This document shows, one piece after another, positions 46,076 to 54,729 of a DNA stretch of 64,000 nt. Location: positions 133,710 through 197,709 of the forward strand of contig CAKZXA010000032.1 of assembly GCA_937922045.1 (NCBI GenBank), written 5' to 3'. Both the position numbers and the translations under genes were made by a program. The stretch is from an uncultured Acidimicrobiales bacterium. Lineage in GTDB: Bacteria; Actinomycetota; Acidimicrobiia; Acidimicrobiales; SZUA-35. Numbering within the stretch: the first letter of the stretch is position 1; the number at the start of each line of letters is the position of its first letter. Below the pieces are notes generated by a model that searched no databases, had not been told where the DNA came from, and saw only the letters and a program-made list of their open reading frames with translations.

Positions 46076-47089
46076 ATGGATAGTGACCGCGTTGCCAACG
46101 AGGACCCAACGACCACGCTTATAGATCGGTTTGGGCGAGTCCACACCGACCTTCGTATTTCGGTTACCGATCGATGCAACTTCCGATGCCAATATTGCAT
46201 GCCTGAGGAAGGCCTCGAGTGGCTTGAACGTTCCGAGCTCCTGAGTTTTGAAGAGATAGAACGCACCGCCCGGGTCTTGGTCGAGAATGCTGGGGTGCGG
46301 TCGATCCGTCTCACCGGCGGCGAACCAACAGTTCGGGCTCGCTTGCCGCTCCTGGTCGAAAAGCTGGCCAAACTCGACGTCGAGATTTCGATGACCACCA
46401 ACGGCGCAACGCTTCCCCTGATCGCCGACGACCTCTACAAGGCTGGCCTTACCCGCATCAACATCAGTCTCGACACACTCGACGCTGATCGATTCCACGA
46501 GTTAACGAGGCGCCAGGATCTCGACAAGGTGCTGGAGGGCATCGACGCTGCCGTTGCCGCCGGTTTCAACCCCGTGAAGCTCAACGCTGTCCTCATGCGA
46601 GGGATCAATCATGATGAGGTGCTCGACTTCCTCCGCCTTGGCCGCGAACGGGGCGTCATCGTACGATTCATCGAGTTCATGCCTCTCGATGCCCAGGGCG
46701 ATTGGTCGGCCGATCGCGTGGTTGGGTACGACGAAATTCTTGAGATCGTGTCATCGGAGTATTCCTTCGAGCCGGTCACTCGAGGCTCCAGCCCTGCCGA
46801 GCGTTTCGTCTACACCGATGGCGAAGGGGAGTTTGGGATCATTGCCTCGGTAAACGAGCCATTCTGCGGAAGCTGTGACCGCATCCGGCTAACCGCGGAT
46901 GGTCAGCTCCGGAACTGCCTGTTTGGCCTTGATCATCTTGATGTTCGGAAGATGCTGCGTGGTGGCGCGAGCGACGCCGATCTGGTGTCGGCGGTCGCTG
47001 GTGAGGTCGACCGAAAGTGGGCCGGGCACGCCATCGGCCAGGTTCACTTCCTGCGCCCGTCGAAGTCGATGAGCCAGCTAGGCGGCTGA
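46076..47089 (+). CDS. moaA: GTP 3',8-cyclase
   Basis: A radical-SAM enzyme of 337 residues that converts GTP to the 3',8-cyclo form in the first step of molybdopterin synthesis. The N-terminal cluster motif is CNFRCQYC (Cys34, Cys38, Cys41), and the C-terminal cluster ligands are in CGSCDRIRLTADGQLRNC. The protein ends in LGG, the conserved double glycine needed for catalysis. ATG 46076 is chosen because AAGGAAAGAGG lies upstream; the earlier ATG 46031 has none. It is 71 nt downstream of moeA. Confidence 0.95.
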   Translation: MDSDRVANEDPTTTLIDRFGRVHTDLRISVTDRCNFRCQYCMPEEGLEWLERSELLSFEEIERTARVLVENAGVRSIRLTGGEPTVRARLPLLVEKLAKLDVEISMTTNGATLPLIADDLYKAGLTRINISLDTLDADRFHELTRRQDLDKVLEGIDAAVAAGFNPVKLNAVLMRGINHDEVLDFLRLGRERGVIVRFIEFMPLDAQGDWSADRVVGYDEILEIVSSEYSFEPVTRGSSPAERFVYTDGEGEFGIIASVNEPFCGSCDRIRLTADGQLRNCLFGLDHLDVRKMLRGGASDADLVSAVAGEVDRKWAGHAIGQVHFLRPSKSMSQLGG

Positions 47090-47119
47090 ATGATCCCCGC
47101 TCAATGGGCCAAATGCCGC

Positions 47120-47134
47120 TAGGTTAGCTGTGTG
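47120..47134 (+). promoter_or_regulatory. -10 box of a leaderless promoter for moaC
   Basis: TAGGTT (47120-47125), 6 nt, then GTG 47132. The gene can thus be transcribed apart from moaA. Confidence 0.5.
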
Positions 47135-47647
47135 GCCGAGCGTGAACTTACTCATCTTGATCCGCTAGGACGAGCGCGGATGGTCGATGTGACCCCCAAG
47201 GATCCGACCTACAGACGTGCTGTCGCCCGCGGGCGTGTGCACATGGAACCAGAAACCACCGCATTGGTGGCGCGAGGTGCGATCACCAAAGGCGACGTGC
47301 TGGCGGTGGCGCGAGTGGCGGGTATACAGGCCGCGAAACGAACCGCTGATCTGCTGCCACTGTGTCATTCGGTAATGATTGGCGCCATCATCGTCAACTT
47401 CGATATCCAGGACGACTTCATCGAGGTCGAAGCCTCGGTGGACACGGTGGATAGAACCGGTGTTGAGATGGAAGCGTTGACGGCCTGTTCGATTGCGGCC
47501 CTCACGATCTACGACATGTGTAAGTCGGCCGATAAGGCGATGGTGATCGGCGACCTGGCGCTGTGGGAGAAGACGGGCGGCAAGTCTGGCCCCTATCGTC
47601 GTGCTGCGGGTCCTTCCGACAGCGGAGACCGGACCCGATTGATGTGA
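47132..47647 (+). CDS. moaC: Cyclic pyranopterin monophosphate synthase
   Basis: A 171-residue MoaC protein, acting just after MoaA to form cyclic pyranopterin monophosphate. It has the conserved LLPLCHSVMIG, EVEASVDTVDRTGVEMEALT, written here in part as VDTVDRTGVEMEALTA, and YDMCKSADKAM. The C-terminal 20 residues (PSDSGDRTRLM) are a short extension. The start at GTG 47132 is backed by the -10 box. The stop overlaps the start of the next gene by 4 nt. Confidence 0.94.
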   Translation: MAERELTHLDPLGRARMVDVTPKDPTYRRAVARGRVHMEPETTALVARGAITKGDVLAVARVAGIQAAKRTADLLPLCHSVMIGAIIVNFDIQDDFIEVEASVDTVDRTGVEMEALTACSIAALTIYDMCKSADKAMVIGDLALWEKTGGKSGPYRRAAGPSDSGDRTRLM

Positions 47648-48543
47648 CGTCGGCGGCGTGGCAGTTTGTGGCAGCAACCGTGCTACTCGCAGCCTGGGCC
47701 TGGGTTTTAGGCAAACCGGTGCTGACAAACTGGAGTCGTCGCCGTCGGAACGATCGATTCGACTATCGGCGCGCCGAGGGCGGCCCCGAAACCAGGTGGT
47801 CTCGTCGATGGCGTGGCCGGCCACGCCCTGTAATGACCTGGCGAGCACAGCCCTTGTTTGCTCGTCGCCTCCAGTTCATGCTGGCGCTCGCCTTATCAAG
47901 CGTCTTTTCCCTCTTCCTGGCCATCGCCTTTGGCGGACAGTTCGTCCGACTCTTCATCACGATGATCGCAAGTCTCGGGATCTCTCTGGTCGTCGCCGTG
48001 ATTGTTGGCACCGTCCAACTTCGACAAGCCGAATGGGACCGTGACCTCGACCTGGCCTGGCAGGTGCATGGCAGTAAGCCCGTGTCGGGGGATGTCGGGG
48101 TAGCGCCGCTAGAGGCCGACGATCTTGGCCTCGCCAGCTACCTCGCTGGCCAGGAGGCCGGGTGGCGATCGGACGGCCTTGAACCGCTGGTCTTCGAGCC
48201 CCTCGACTTCGACGATGTCTTCGACGGCATGAGGGTTGCCGCCGCCTACGACGAGCTCCGCACCCTGTCGGCCGGCATTGAGGATGAGGATGAGGATGAG
48301 CCGGTAGAGAACGATGAGGATGAACCGGTAGAGATCGATGACGGTGATATTGGGGTCGATGATGCTGGGGTCGATGATGCTGAGGACGAGGGGCAGGGTC
48401 CGGTATTCACCGCCGCGCCCGAGGCTGGCGCAAAGCAGGCTTCGGCCCGTGCTCGCCGCTCAAAGCGCCGAAAGGCACGACCGATCCACATCGAGTCGAG
48501 CCTCGATGAACACGACGATCAACGTACCTCGGGCAACCGGTAG
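47644..48543 (+). CDS. Actinobacterial membrane protein with acidic tail, unknown function
   Basis: The protein of 299 residues has a first hydrophobic helix (residues about 3-22), an Arg-rich loop, and two further helices (about 75-125, FMLALALSSVFSLFLAIAF and LFITMIASLGISLVVAVIV). The rest is soluble with an acidic run EDEDEDEPVENDEDEPVE and a Lys/Arg-rich patch (RARRSKRRKARP) near the C-terminus. The acidic part is made by repeated gat/gag triplets and a near-perfect 15-nt direct repeat (ggggtcgatgatgct). The GTG start overlaps the moaC stop. I do not recognise a family. Confidence 0.75.
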   Translation: MTSAAWQFVAATVLLAAWAWVLGKPVLTNWSRRRRNDRFDYRRAEGGPETRWSRRWRGRPRPVMTWRAQPLFARRLQFMLALALSSVFSLFLAIAFGGQFVRLFITMIASLGISLVVAVIVGTVQLRQAEWDRDLDLAWQVHGSKPVSGDVGVAPLEADDLGLASYLAGQEAGWRSDGLEPLVFEPLDFDDVFDGMRVAAAYDELRTLSAGIEDEDEDEPVENDEDEPVEIDDGDIGVDDAGVDDAEDEGQGPVFTAAPEAGAKQASARARRSKRRKARPIHIESSLDEHDDQRTSGNR

Positions 48544-48627
48544 TTGGCCGATGCCGGACGCCCTGTTTGGCCGCGTGAATCGAAACGCGAAGGCGTCGAC
48601 AGCGCGCTATCCTGACGTTTCGTATTT

Positions 48628-48702
<75 letters not shown>

Positions 48703-48706
48703 TTTT

Positions 48707-48733
48707 ACGAAGTCCGTCCTCGACGGACTTCGT
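48707..48733 (+). terminator. Perfect 12-bp hairpin after tRNA-Ala
   Basis: acgaagtccgtc (48707-48718) pairs perfectly with gacggacttcgt (48722-48733) around a ctc loop, 5 nt past the tRNA. A short T-rich stretch follows. It should end the tRNA transcript. Confidence 0.75.
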
Positions 48734-48766
48734 CTGGGTTTAGGGGTGCACTAGCCTTGAGGGACC

Positions 48767-49753
48767 GTGACTGTGCCCGAGAAAAGGACCCCTGCCCCTG
48801 TGGTTGAGGCGGTCGACGCTCATCACCACCTGTGGGATGTCGAAACCCGCTTTGGGTCCTACACGCTGGATGATCTCCAGGCCGACGTACGCCTCTTCCC
48901 AGCGGTGACCCAGACGGTGTTTGTCGACTGTGGATCGAGCTACCGCATCGATGGCCCCGAACACCTGAAGCCGGTGGGAGAAACAGAATACGTCGCCCGA
49001 TACGCCTCCGAGGCGGCCGCCGGCTCCGGGGTGCGTATCGCTGGCATTGTCGGCCATGCTGATCTATGTCTGGGCGATGGGGTAGAAGAAGTGCTCGAGG
49101 CACACCTCGAGGCGGCAAACGGGCTCTTTCGAGGTATCAGGCAGAGCGGAGCTCACGACCCTACGGGCACCGTGGATTCGCCGCGTCATCGCCGACCGCT
49201 GGATCTTTATCGTCAGGACGGTTTCCGACGTGGCGCCGCGGCCTTGGCCGAACGAGGCTTGAGCTTCGACGCCTGGCAGTACTACTTCCAGCTCGACGAC
49301 CTCTACGAGCTTGGAGTAGCCGTTCCCGCTCTGCCCATCATCGTCAACCACCTTGGAGGCCCCCTCGGCGTCGGGCCTTATGCCGGACGGCGTGAGGAGA
49401 TCTGGACGGAGACAAAACGAGGCCTTGCTCGTCTCGCCCAGCTCGACAACACCACCGTAAAGCTTGGAGGTATCGGCATGGTCCGATACGGGACGGGGTG
49501 GGAACAGCGGGATCGAGCGGTTGTGCCGGAAGAGATCGCTGCCCACTGGGCCGAGATGATCTCCTGGACGATTGATTGCTTTGGGCCCGACCGGTGCATG
49601 TTTGAGTCGAATTTCCCGGTCGACGCGGAAACGGTGACCTACGACAGCCTGTGGCAAGCATTTACGCTGCTGGCCGCACAGTACAGCCCGGCTGAGCGCC
49701 ACCAACTCTTCGCCGGTACCGCTCGCAGGGTGTACGACCTGCCGTCGCCTTGA
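48767..49753 (+). CDS. Amidohydrolase-family TIM-barrel hydrolase
   Basis: The protein of 328 residues belongs to the amidohydrolase-2 family. It starts with the metal motif DAHHHLWDVE, has PIIVNHLGGPLG at the sixth strand, and FESNFPVDAETV with the last catalytic Asp. The family includes 2-pyrone-4,6-dicarboxylate lactonase and 4-sulfomuconolactone hydrolase; the substrate here is unknown. The start is GTG 48767, 9 nt after TAGCCT. Confidence 0.85.
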   Translation: MTVPEKRTPAPVVEAVDAHHHLWDVETRFGSYTLDDLQADVRLFPAVTQTVFVDCGSSYRIDGPEHLKPVGETEYVARYASEAAAGSGVRIAGIVGHADLCLGDGVEEVLEAHLEAANGLFRGIRQSGAHDPTGTVDSPRHRRPLDLYRQDGFRRGAAALAERGLSFDAWQYYFQLDDLYELGVAVPALPIIVNHLGGPLGVGPYAGRREEIWTETKRGLARLAQLDNTTVKLGGIGMVRYGTGWEQRDRAVVPEEIAAHWAEMISWTIDCFGPDRCMFESNFPVDAETVTYDSLWQAFTLLAAQYSPAERHQLFAGTARRVYDLPSP

Positions 49754-49875
49754 GGCGGTTGACGGCTCCAACGAAGCTCTATACTCAACTTCGCTAGGTG
49801 GGTGTGGCGGGACGTGTGTTTTTACATGTGCCGTCGCGGCCCGCCTCCATGTTCCGGAAGGATGAGAGCCACGAG

Positions 49876-50955
49876 ATGAGCATCGCAATTGTGACAGGAT
49901 CAGCTGGTCTGATCGGGTCGGAGGCAAGTCGTCACTTTGCCGCAAAAGGCATGACGGTCGTTGGGGTTGACAACGACATGCGACAGGAGTTCTTTGGGCC
50001 TGAGGCCTCGACGAGATGGCAGCAGCAGCAGCTCGAGTCGGAACTGGGCAACGACTACGTACATGTCGACGGCGATATCCGCGATATGGACCTGATCGAC
50101 AATCTGTTCGCCAAGTACGGCAACGACATCGAGCTCGTCGTTCATACCGCAGCCCAACCATCGCACGATTGGGCGGCTTCCGCTCCTCACATCGATTTCA
50201 CCGTGAACGCCAACGGAACGCTCAACATGCTCGAGGCCACTCGGGCTCACTGTTCAGACGCTGTGTTCGTCTTCACCTCGACCAATAAGGTCTACGGAGA
50301 CACGCCGAATCGGCTGCCCCTTCACGAGACCGAAACCCGCTGGGAGATTGCAGACGATCATCCCTACGCTGATGGCATCAGCGAGGACATGTCGATCGAC
50401 AATACGCTGCACAGCCTTTTCGGCGCTTCCAAAGTAGCTGCTGATGTGCTCGTCCAGGAGTATGGCCGCTACTTCGATATGAAGACCTCAATCTTCCGCG
50501 GTGGCTGTCTCACCGGACCTAACCATTCAGGCACGCAGCTCCACGGCTTTCTGGCCTACCTCATGAAGTGCACCGTGACCGGAAACCCGTACACCGTGTT
50601 CGGCTACAACGGCAAGCAGGTCCGCGACAACATCCACAGTCACGACTTGATCCAGGCCTTCGACCACTTCTTTCAGGCGCCTCGTAGCGGTGAGGTGTAC
50701 AACATGGGTGGGGCCCGGTTTAGCCACTGCTCGATGCGTGAGGCAATCTCGTTGTGCCAGGAGATTGCGGGCCGTGAACTTCAGCACAGCTACGCCGAAG
50801 ACAATCGGGTAGGCGACCACATCTGGTATGTGAGCGATGTCTCGAAGTTCCAGTCTCACTATCCCGGCTGGCAGCTCACGAAGAACGTGAATGACATTCT
50901 CACCGAGATGTACGAGGCAAATGTGGAGCGGTGGTCTGCTGAAGGCGTGTCATAG
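49876..50955 (+). CDS. NAD-dependent epimerase/dehydratase (CDP-paratose 2-epimerase-like)
   Basis: An extended SDR of 359 residues. It has the NAD loop [37 protein letters not shown], and the Tyr-x-x-x-Lys site replaced by a FGASKVAAD segment with Ser-Lys. The STNKVYGD motif and long C-terminal half point to the CDP-paratose 2-epimerase (tyvelose) branch, but the exact sugar is not decided. ATG 49876 is preceded by GGAAGGATGAGAG. The WecG-like gene follows 3 nt later, so both probably serve one surface glycan. Confidence 0.8.
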   Translation: MSIAIVTGSAGLIGSEASRHFAAKGMTVVGVDNDMRQEFFGPEASTRWQQQQLESELGNDYVHVDGDIRDMDLIDNLFAKYGNDIELVVHTAAQPSHDWAASAPHIDFTVNANGTLNMLEATRAHCSDAVFVFTSTNKVYGDTPNRLPLHETETRWEIADDHPYADGISEDMSIDNTLHSLFGASKVAADVLVQEYGRYFDMKTSIFRGGCLTGPNHSGTQLHGFLAYLMKCTVTGNPYTVFGYNGKQVRDNIHSHDLIQAFDHFFQAPRSGEVYNMGGARFSHCSMREAISLCQEIAGRELQHSYAEDNRVGDHIWYVSDVSKFQSHYPGWQLTKNVNDILTEMYEANVERWSAEGVS

Positions 50956-50958
50956 TTC

Positions 50959-51771
50959 ATGATCGACAAGGGTAAGAAGAACGTTCTTGGCGTTGGTATC
51001 GATGCGGTCGACTACGAAGCCGTCGTGTCCAGGATTGTCGACGCCGCCGAGCGTCGGGTCCCTCTCGCCGTCTCGGCTACTGCTGTGCACGGCCTGATGG
51101 AAGCTGTCACCGACCCGGTACATCGACACCGGCTCAACAGCCTCGAACTTGTCGTACCCGATGGTCAACCGGTTCGATGGGCGCTCAACATCCTTCACGG
51201 CACCGAGCTCGTCGATCGAGTCTACGGGCCGAACCTCATGCTGGAGACGTGTCGAGCCGCCGCTGAACACGACCTTGGTGTCTACCTTTTCGGTGGAACC
51301 GATGATCTCCTGGCCGAGCTGCAACGAAATCTCGTCACCAAGTTTCCGACCCTGCGGATCGTTCGAGCGAGGGCTTCGAGGTTCCGCACCCTCGATGAGG
51401 CAGAGAAACAGGAGCTCGTCGACGACATCAACGCCAGCGGGGCTTCGATCCTCTGCGTTGGCCTTGGCTGTCCCCGGCAGGAGGTGTGGGCTTACGAGTT
51501 CAAGGACGAGGTTCGCATGCCGGTACTAGCCGTGGGCGCTGCGTTCAACTTCCATGCTGGCCTGCTGGATCAGGCCCCTTCAAAACTTGGCGACTGGGGA
51601 CTCGAATGGGCGTATCGGTTTTTCAAAGAGCCCAAGCGCCTGTGGCGGCGTTACATGATCCTCAACCCGTACTATCTCGCCCTTCTCGCCCGGCAAAAGC
51701 TGGGTTTTGGTACCGCGCGATTTGACCTGTCAAACACGATCGAACCGGTGGATGAAGTGCTCTATGGCTGA
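50959..51771 (+). CDS. WecG/TagA/CpsF-family glycosyltransferase
   Basis: A GT26 transferase of 270 residues. It has VPDGQPVRWAL, RVYGPNLMLETCRAAAEH, VYLFGGTDDLL and CVGLGCPRQEVWAYEF, followed by GAAFNFHAGLLDQAPS and a WAYRFFKEPKRLWRRY C-terminus. The family transfers N-acetylmannosamine or related sugars to undecaprenyl-linked intermediates in teichoic acid, enterobacterial common antigen or capsule pathways. It follows the epimerase in one operon. Confidence 0.9.
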   Translation: MIDKGKKNVLGVGIDAVDYEAVVSRIVDAAERRVPLAVSATAVHGLMEAVTDPVHRHRLNSLELVVPDGQPVRWALNILHGTELVDRVYGPNLMLETCRAAAEHDLGVYLFGGTDDLLAELQRNLVTKFPTLRIVRARASRFRTLDEAEKQELVDDINASGASILCVGLGCPRQEVWAYEFKDEVRMPVLAVGAAFNFHAGLLDQAPSKLGDWGLEWAYRFFKEPKRLWRRYMILNPYYLALLARQKLGFGTARFDLSNTIEPVDEVLYG

Positions 51772-51943
51772 CAACTTTCGTCGAATGTAGGGACCTGGGT
51801 AAAAGCTCCTTTCACGCCCTGAGTCGGCCCACTCACCGGTTCTCGTCGACTATGTTTATTGTTGCCCACGAATGGGCGGTGTTGGTTGAGGCGTAAACAA
51901 GCATGCCTCGGTCTACATGATGCGGCGAGAAAGGTACATCAGC

Positions 51944-52765
51944 ATGGATACTGGTGACGGTTCTTTACCGTACCCCGGTCTGGGCAGACTGTTCTTATTG
52001 ATGGGAATAGCGTCTGTGGTGGCGCTGGCTTGGTTAGGCCTTCAGATGGCCCCCTCAGCGATTGCCCAAGGCCAAAACCAGGACGCTGTTCCTGACGAAG
52101 AGCACGCCAGCGTGCTCTCAAACCAGGCACGGTTTACGGGCCCCGGTGAGGTGTGGCCCCCTCAGCCTGTTGGTGCCATCGACATGGTTGATGGCGACCT
52201 GCCAGCGGCTGAAACGGCTAGCGAACGGCTGGCAGAGGTCGAGCTGCGGGTGCAAGCCGCACAGGCCAACGCTGCCAACGGCGCTGAGCCAGCCGCAGCT
52301 GGCCCCTCGCAGATCTTCCTGAACGATGCGGGCGTTGCTGAAGCCCTCGGCGATGACTATCGATTGGTCGGCTTTGAGAACCGGGACGGATCAGGCAAAG
52401 GTCGCTCTGGAGCGGCGCTCGTCTATTTCAGTCGATCCAACAACGCGACGGTTAGGGGCATCGTTGCCAACGGCCGAGTCAACGATCTAGAGATCCTGCC
52501 CGCCGATACCTACCAACCCGCCCTGCTCAGCTCTGAAGAGGTCGAGGCGGTGGAGCTCGCTCGCCAGCATTGGCGTGCGGCCGGCGACAACCGTATTGAT
52601 TCGTTGGCTGGGTTCGGCATTCTCGCCTTCCAGCCCGATGGCGAGTATTTCGACACCCGCATGGTGTATGTAAGTTTCCACGTCGACGAAGACGCTCGCC
52701 CAGAACTTTTGGCCTGGGTCGATCTCAGTCGTGGCGAAATCGTTGATGCCGAGGTGGAACGATGA
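51944..52765 (+). CDS. Secreted protein, probable N-domain partner of the copper-amine-oxidase-like protein
   Basis: The protein of about 273 residues has one N-terminal membrane segment (LFLLMGIASVVALAWLGL) ending near PSAIAQ, a Pro/Glu/Ala-rich spacer, then an alpha/beta domain with LSSEEVEAVELARQHW, VYVSFHVDEDARPELLAWVD and LSRGEIVDAEVE. The last part resembles the N2/N3-type domains that precede the catalytic part of copper amine oxidases. ATG 51944 has GAGAAAGG upstream; ATG 51917 is an alternative. Its stop overlaps the start of the next gene by 4 nt. Confidence 0.65.
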   Translation: MDTGDGSLPYPGLGRLFLLMGIASVVALAWLGLQMAPSAIAQGQNQDAVPDEEHASVLSNQARFTGPGEVWPPQPVGAIDMVDGDLPAAETASERLAEVELRVQAAQANAANGAEPAAAGPSQIFLNDAGVAEALGDDYRLVGFENRDGSGKGRSGAALVYFSRSNNATVRGIVANGRVNDLEILPADTYQPALLSSEEVEAVELARQHWRAAGDNRIDSLAGFGILAFQPDGEYFDTRMVYVSFHVDEDARPELLAWVDLSRGEIVDAEVER

Positions 52766-54576
52766 ACCGTTCAGAATCCAAGATGAGCCGTCTAGGCGTG
52801 CGACTGGGCACGATCGTGGTGGCTGTTGCAGCCCTTGCCTCGGTCGTCGTCGGGACGACGCCTTCACCTGCGAGCGCCGCATCGGGCTCGTTCGGCCCGT
52901 GGGCCTTCGACTATTCGGTTGATTCGACGTACTTCGATGGCTTGTCGCTCACCGACGTGACATTGAATGGTACGAAGATGTTCGAACGCATAGGTGTTCC
53001 CGCGATGACGGTCTACTACGACAACAACGTTTGTGGCCCCTACGTCGACCGCCTCGGCGGCACCTTGCAGGATGGCCCCTTCTCAAGCACATTTACTCAA
53101 GATGGTGTGCGATGGATGTCGCTCGGTATTACCGATCGCATCGGAAGTTACATCATCACTCAGATGTACTATTTCGGCGAGAACGGTGAGCTCGATTTGC
53201 ACATGTTCTCGAAGGGAATGCAGTGCAACATCCGCCACGACCACTACCCCTTCTGGCGGATGGACTTCGACGTGGCCGGTTCCGCCGACGACGTGCTTGA
53301 ACGCCGCACCAGCAACGGCTACGTGAGCGAGTCCCGAGAGTTCTCTCGTTCTGCCACGGCTGCCATCGACCATGACTGGCGGGTCCGAGACACGCAGACC
53401 GGCGACTACATTTCGATCCAGTTTGACGATGGCAGCTTCGACGTGGGTGGCGTCGTGATACCGGAGACTCAATACGTCAACAATCAGGTGTTCGCTCGTC
53501 AGTTCCGGTCGTCGGAGATCGAATGGGTAGGCGGGGCATCCCGCACGCTCGGCGGCGACAATGACGAACTCATGACCGACCTTGTCGTCTACTACAACGG
53601 TTTCATGCCGCACACGCCGGCTGAGGGACCAGACCTCTGGCACTCCACCGGTGTACGTCTTGGCGTGAATGGCGCCGGAGGCGGCGGTGGTGGCGGTGGC
53701 GAAGCAACGATCGGTGATCGCGTTTCGAACCAGGCTGACCAAGGGGTCGGAGGCGTAGACATCGATCTCTTCAGCGAGGGACGCTCCAACTGGCTCGACT
53801 ATACGACCACAGCGTCTGATGGTTCCTACAGCTTCACCGTCGACCCCGGATGCTATGTCATCACCTTCATCGCCCCGGCTGGAGACAGCTTCTCCAGCGG
53901 GACCTACGCCAACACCCCCGTGTGTGTATCGGCGGGGGAGACGAACACGACGATTGACGCCCAACTCCTTAGCGGAGCCGGAACGACGACCAGCATCGGG
54001 GACGCGGTGACAACCACAGCCGGAGCGGCCGCACCAGGGGTCCAAGTCGACCTCTTTTCGGCGACAGCTGACGGTGGTCGAGACGGCTATCTGCGATCAA
54101 CACAGACCGACAGCCAAGGGCGCTACAGCTTTCCGGTTGGCGGCGCTGGTTGTTATGTCGTGACCTTCGTTGCTCCCCAAGGCCAGACCTTCACCAATGG
54201 TTCCCAATGGCTCAACCGCTATCGGTGCGTGCAGAACGGGGAACAGGCAACCGATGTTGATGCCGTCCTCGCCGTCGCCGATGGTTCGGCCCGAATTGGC
54301 GATCGCGTAACCGACCGAAACGGCAATGCTGTCGCCGGTGTCGGAACCGATCTGTTCACGGCCAACGGCGATGGGTCGCGCGGAAGCTACTTGCGCTCCG
54401 ATGCGACCGACGGAAGCGGGTTCTACGGGTACGACGTTGGTGCTGGCTGCTATGTCGTCACCTTCATCGCTCCCTCCGGACGCACCTTCGTGGACAGCGG
54501 AACACCATGGTTGAATCGTTCGAGCTGTGTCGTTGCTGGAGAGGTCGACAACGCTGTCGACGCTGTTCTCAACTAG
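52762..54576 (+). CDS. Secreted copper-amine-oxidase-like protein with three SdrD-B-like repeats
   Basis: A signal peptide ending near PASA is followed by a domain (residues about 42-300) resembling the copper amine oxidase catalytic core: RIGSYIITQMYYFGENGEL with Tyr130 where the TPQ-forming Tyr would stand, RHDHYPFWRMDFDV with His159-x-His161 as copper ligands, and LVVYYNGFMPHTPAEGPDLW near the end. The consensus N-Y-D/E is S-Y-I, so TPQ formation is doubtful. A Gly linker precedes three B-repeats (about 314-405, 410-508, 509-604), each with IGD...GVDLF, YSF and two Cys. It is coupled to the previous gene. It is probably a surface or secreted protein. Confidence 0.62.
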   Translation: MNRSESKMSRLGVRLGTIVVAVAALASVVVGTTPSPASAASGSFGPWAFDYSVDSTYFDGLSLTDVTLNGTKMFERIGVPAMTVYYDNNVCGPYVDRLGGTLQDGPFSSTFTQDGVRWMSLGITDRIGSYIITQMYYFGENGELDLHMFSKGMQCNIRHDHYPFWRMDFDVAGSADDVLERRTSNGYVSESREFSRSATAAIDHDWRVRDTQTGDYISIQFDDGSFDVGGVVIPETQYVNNQVFARQFRSSEIEWVGGASRTLGGDNDELMTDLVVYYNGFMPHTPAEGPDLWHSTGVRLGVNGAGGGGGGGGEATIGDRVSNQADQGVGGVDIDLFSEGRSNWLDYTTTASDGSYSFTVDPGCYVITFIAPAGDSFSSGTYANTPVCVSAGETNTTIDAQLLSGAGTTTSIGDAVTTTAGAAAPGVQVDLFSATADGGRDGYLRSTQTDSQGRYSFPVGGAGCYVVTFVAPQGQTFTNGSQWLNRYRCVQNGEQATDVDAVLAVADGSARIGDRVTDRNGNAVAGVGTDLFTANGDGSRGSYLRSDATDGSGFYGYDVGAGCYVVTFIAPSGRTFVDSGTPWLNRSSCVVAGEVDNAVDAVLN

Positions 54577-54729
54577 CCGCGGTTACTCATGGGCCACAAG
54601 CGCTTCGTCTGTGGTGGGCGAATCGCTTGTGCCCATCGTGGTTTCGGGCCCCGTTAGCGTCACTCCATCGTTAGAGATAGTCTCTGGCCTGTAGACCAGA
54701 ACGCTAGCTATCCATGTGGGATTGAAACG

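Noticed and set aside
49064-50161. 365-codon open frame on the minus strand across the amidohydrolase and epimerase
   Set aside because: It spans two clear genes on the other strand and has no domain.
53083-54045. 320-codon open frame on the minus strand inside the oxidase-like gene
   Set aside because: Shadow of a coding strand with signal peptide and repeats; no motif.
54716-54729. gattgaaacg, similar to the 3' end of some CRISPR repeats
   Set aside because: It occurs once. There is no spaced repetition and no cas gene nearby.
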